A stretch of DNA of 54,113 nt from a virus. The stretch covers positions 1-54,113 of the IMG/VR virus record IMGVR_UViG_3300042868_006771; one strand, written 5' to 3'. The notes under the pieces are model-generated. The model did not search any database and had not been told where the DNA came from. It saw only the letters and a program-made list of their open reading frames with translations. Each line of letters opens with the position of its first letter. Positions within the stretch are counted from its first letter, which is position 1. The translations under genes and the position numbers were made by a program. This document shows positions 53,304-54,113 of this stretch, piece by piece.

Positions 53304-54113
53304 ATGAATACACCTAGAATTGGCTTTGCTTGCAAGTGGCTCAATGATCCCAGTGAATGCGGGGGCATGAAGGTCAATGCAAAGGACCGTGACCTAAACG
53401 GCAGATCAACTACCATGCGATGGCTGCGCGAACATGCGGCGGAAGCCGAGCAACGTCAGTGGGACATCATGAACCACAACGCTGCCGCGGCTGTGCGGCT
53501 GATTGAGCGTGTGGGCACATTGCCGCCTGAACGCAGAATGGTACGTCTGGGCAGTGAAATGCTACAGGGCTACACTGAGAAAGATTGGATTACCTGGTGG
53601 CAACGAGCTGAGGTGCAGGCGCATTGTGAAAAGATCTTTGCACCCATTGGCGAAACTGCTAGACGACTAGATGTACGACTCAGCTTCCATCCTGGACAGT
53701 TCTGTGTGTTGGCTAGTGAGTCGGACGAAATTGTAGAACGCAGTATTTTAGAATTTGAATATCATGCAGACATGGCTCGTTGGATGGGCTATGGCGCTGG
53801 CTGGCATGATCATGGTTTTAAAATTAATGTGCATTTGTCGGGCAAAGGCGGGCCTGCCAAGTTCTTGAAAACTCTGGGCAGACTCACTCCCGAGGCCAGG
53901 AATCTAATCGCTATTGAGAATGATGAGATGTCAAATGGTTTGGACGTTACTCTTGCTGTGGCTGATAGTGTGGCTCTTACTTTGGACATTCATCACCATT
54001 GGATCAACACCGGTGAGTATATTGAACCCATGGATCCACGTGCTCAACGGGTTGTTGAGTCTTGGCGTGGTACTCGCCCTGTTTGTCACTACAGTGTTAG
54101 CCGTGAAGATGTT
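53304..54113 (+). CDS. UV damage endonuclease UvdE/UvsE, 3' end outside window
   Basis: First 270 residues of a TIM-barrel UV-damage endonuclease; the frame is open at the right edge. The family pattern is clear: RIGFACKWLN at the start, VRLSFHPGQFCVLASE, YHADMARWMGYG, FKINVHLSGKGG, LIAIENDEMS and LTLDIHHHWI, with the metal-binding His/Glu/Asp set. It nicks DNA 5' to UV photoproducts, useful to a phage in sunlit water. ATG 53304 lies 6 nt after a -10, so the mRNA is predicted leaderless. Confidence 0.9.
   Translation, partial: MNTPRIGFACKWLNDPSECGGMKVNAKDRDLNGRSTTMRWLREHAAEAEQRQWDIMNHNAAAAVRLIERVGTLPPERRMVRLGSEMLQGYTEKDWITWWQRAEVQAHCEKIFAPIGETARRLDVRLSFHPGQFCVLASESDEIVERSILEFEYHADMARWMGYGAGWHDHGFKINVHLSGKGGPAKFLKTLGRLTPEARNLIAIENDEMSNGLDVTLAVADSVALTLDIHHHWINTGEYIEPMDPRAQRVVESWRGTRPVCHYSVSREDV

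Noticed and set aside
1-54113. tRNA genes, CRISPR arrays, integrases or insertion sequences
   Set aside because: No cloverleaf with a T-arm signature, no regularly spaced repeats and no transposase or integrase motifs were seen by eye. A tRNAscan run would be needed to exclude degenerate tRNAs.

Overview
The window is a continuous, very gene-dense stretch of a T4-like (myovirus-type) phage genome, probably assembled from an aquatic metagenome. The T4-like core is represented by a UvsW helicase, a zinc-finger/TOPRIM primase, a gp41-type replicative helicase, an ATP-dependent DNA ligase, class Ia NrdA/NrdB with glutaredoxin, a PAAR spike tip, fibre and tailspike proteins, Hsp20, and many small conserved proteins of the kind seen in marine T4-like phages. 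The host is not identified by the sequence. The PstS, the OprP-like porin and the PhoB-type boxes fit a Gram-negative proteobacterium, perhaps a betaproteobacterium (inference). No tRNA gene, CRISPR array, integrase or transposase was seen, and no gap over about 300 bases lacks a gene.

Layout. 1-6200: partial AAA ATPase, a double terminator, UvsW and a run of small conserved genes ending in a miniature DnaE-like protein. 6200-14190: a glycosyltransferase-like moron, a baseplate/fibre protein, primase, helicase, a two-gene AT-rich cassette inserted at the helicase 3' end, and a fibre gene on the minus strand. 14260-23876: structural and assembly genes, an NTase/KxDG fusion protein, a holin-like protein, IscU/IscA, a RecB/Cas4-type nuclease and a tailspike. 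23883-30964: the nrdA-nrdB-grx-methyltransferase operon, then PAAR and baseplate-type genes. 31045-35573: small early-type genes behind sigma70 promoters, DNA ligase, and a highly structured candidate RNA. 35578-40491: membrane protein, sugar epimerase, ClpX, ribosomal protein bS21, Hsp20 and ClpS. 40488-50616 (mostly minus strand): phosphate-stress genes, a PHP-less DnaE and small genes. 50617-54113: UDP-sugar dehydrogenase, an oxygenase-like protein, an amidinotransferase and a partial UvdE.

The most striking system is a phage-borne phosphate-starvation regulon on the minus strand. Two 18-bp Pho boxes, each exactly 11 bp upstream of a TAAATA -10 element, precede (i) pstS followed by an OprP-like porin, and (ii) plcP-agt followed by a c-type cytochrome and a secreted protein. 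plcP-agt is the bacterial pair that converts phospholipid to glycolipid under phosphate stress. Together the genes would import phosphate across the outer membrane, bind it in the periplasm and release it from membrane lipids, switched on by the host's own PhoB.

Other notable themes are many promoters whose -10 lies 4-8 nt from the start codon with no Shine-Dalgarno (leaderless mRNAs) in a phage that also carries its own bS21; a recurrent ATAARTAT promoter motif; a duplicated helicase 3' end flanking an inserted cassette; a proteostasis set (ClpX, ClpS, Hsp20 with a possible RNA thermometer); and two DnaE-derived proteins of very different size.
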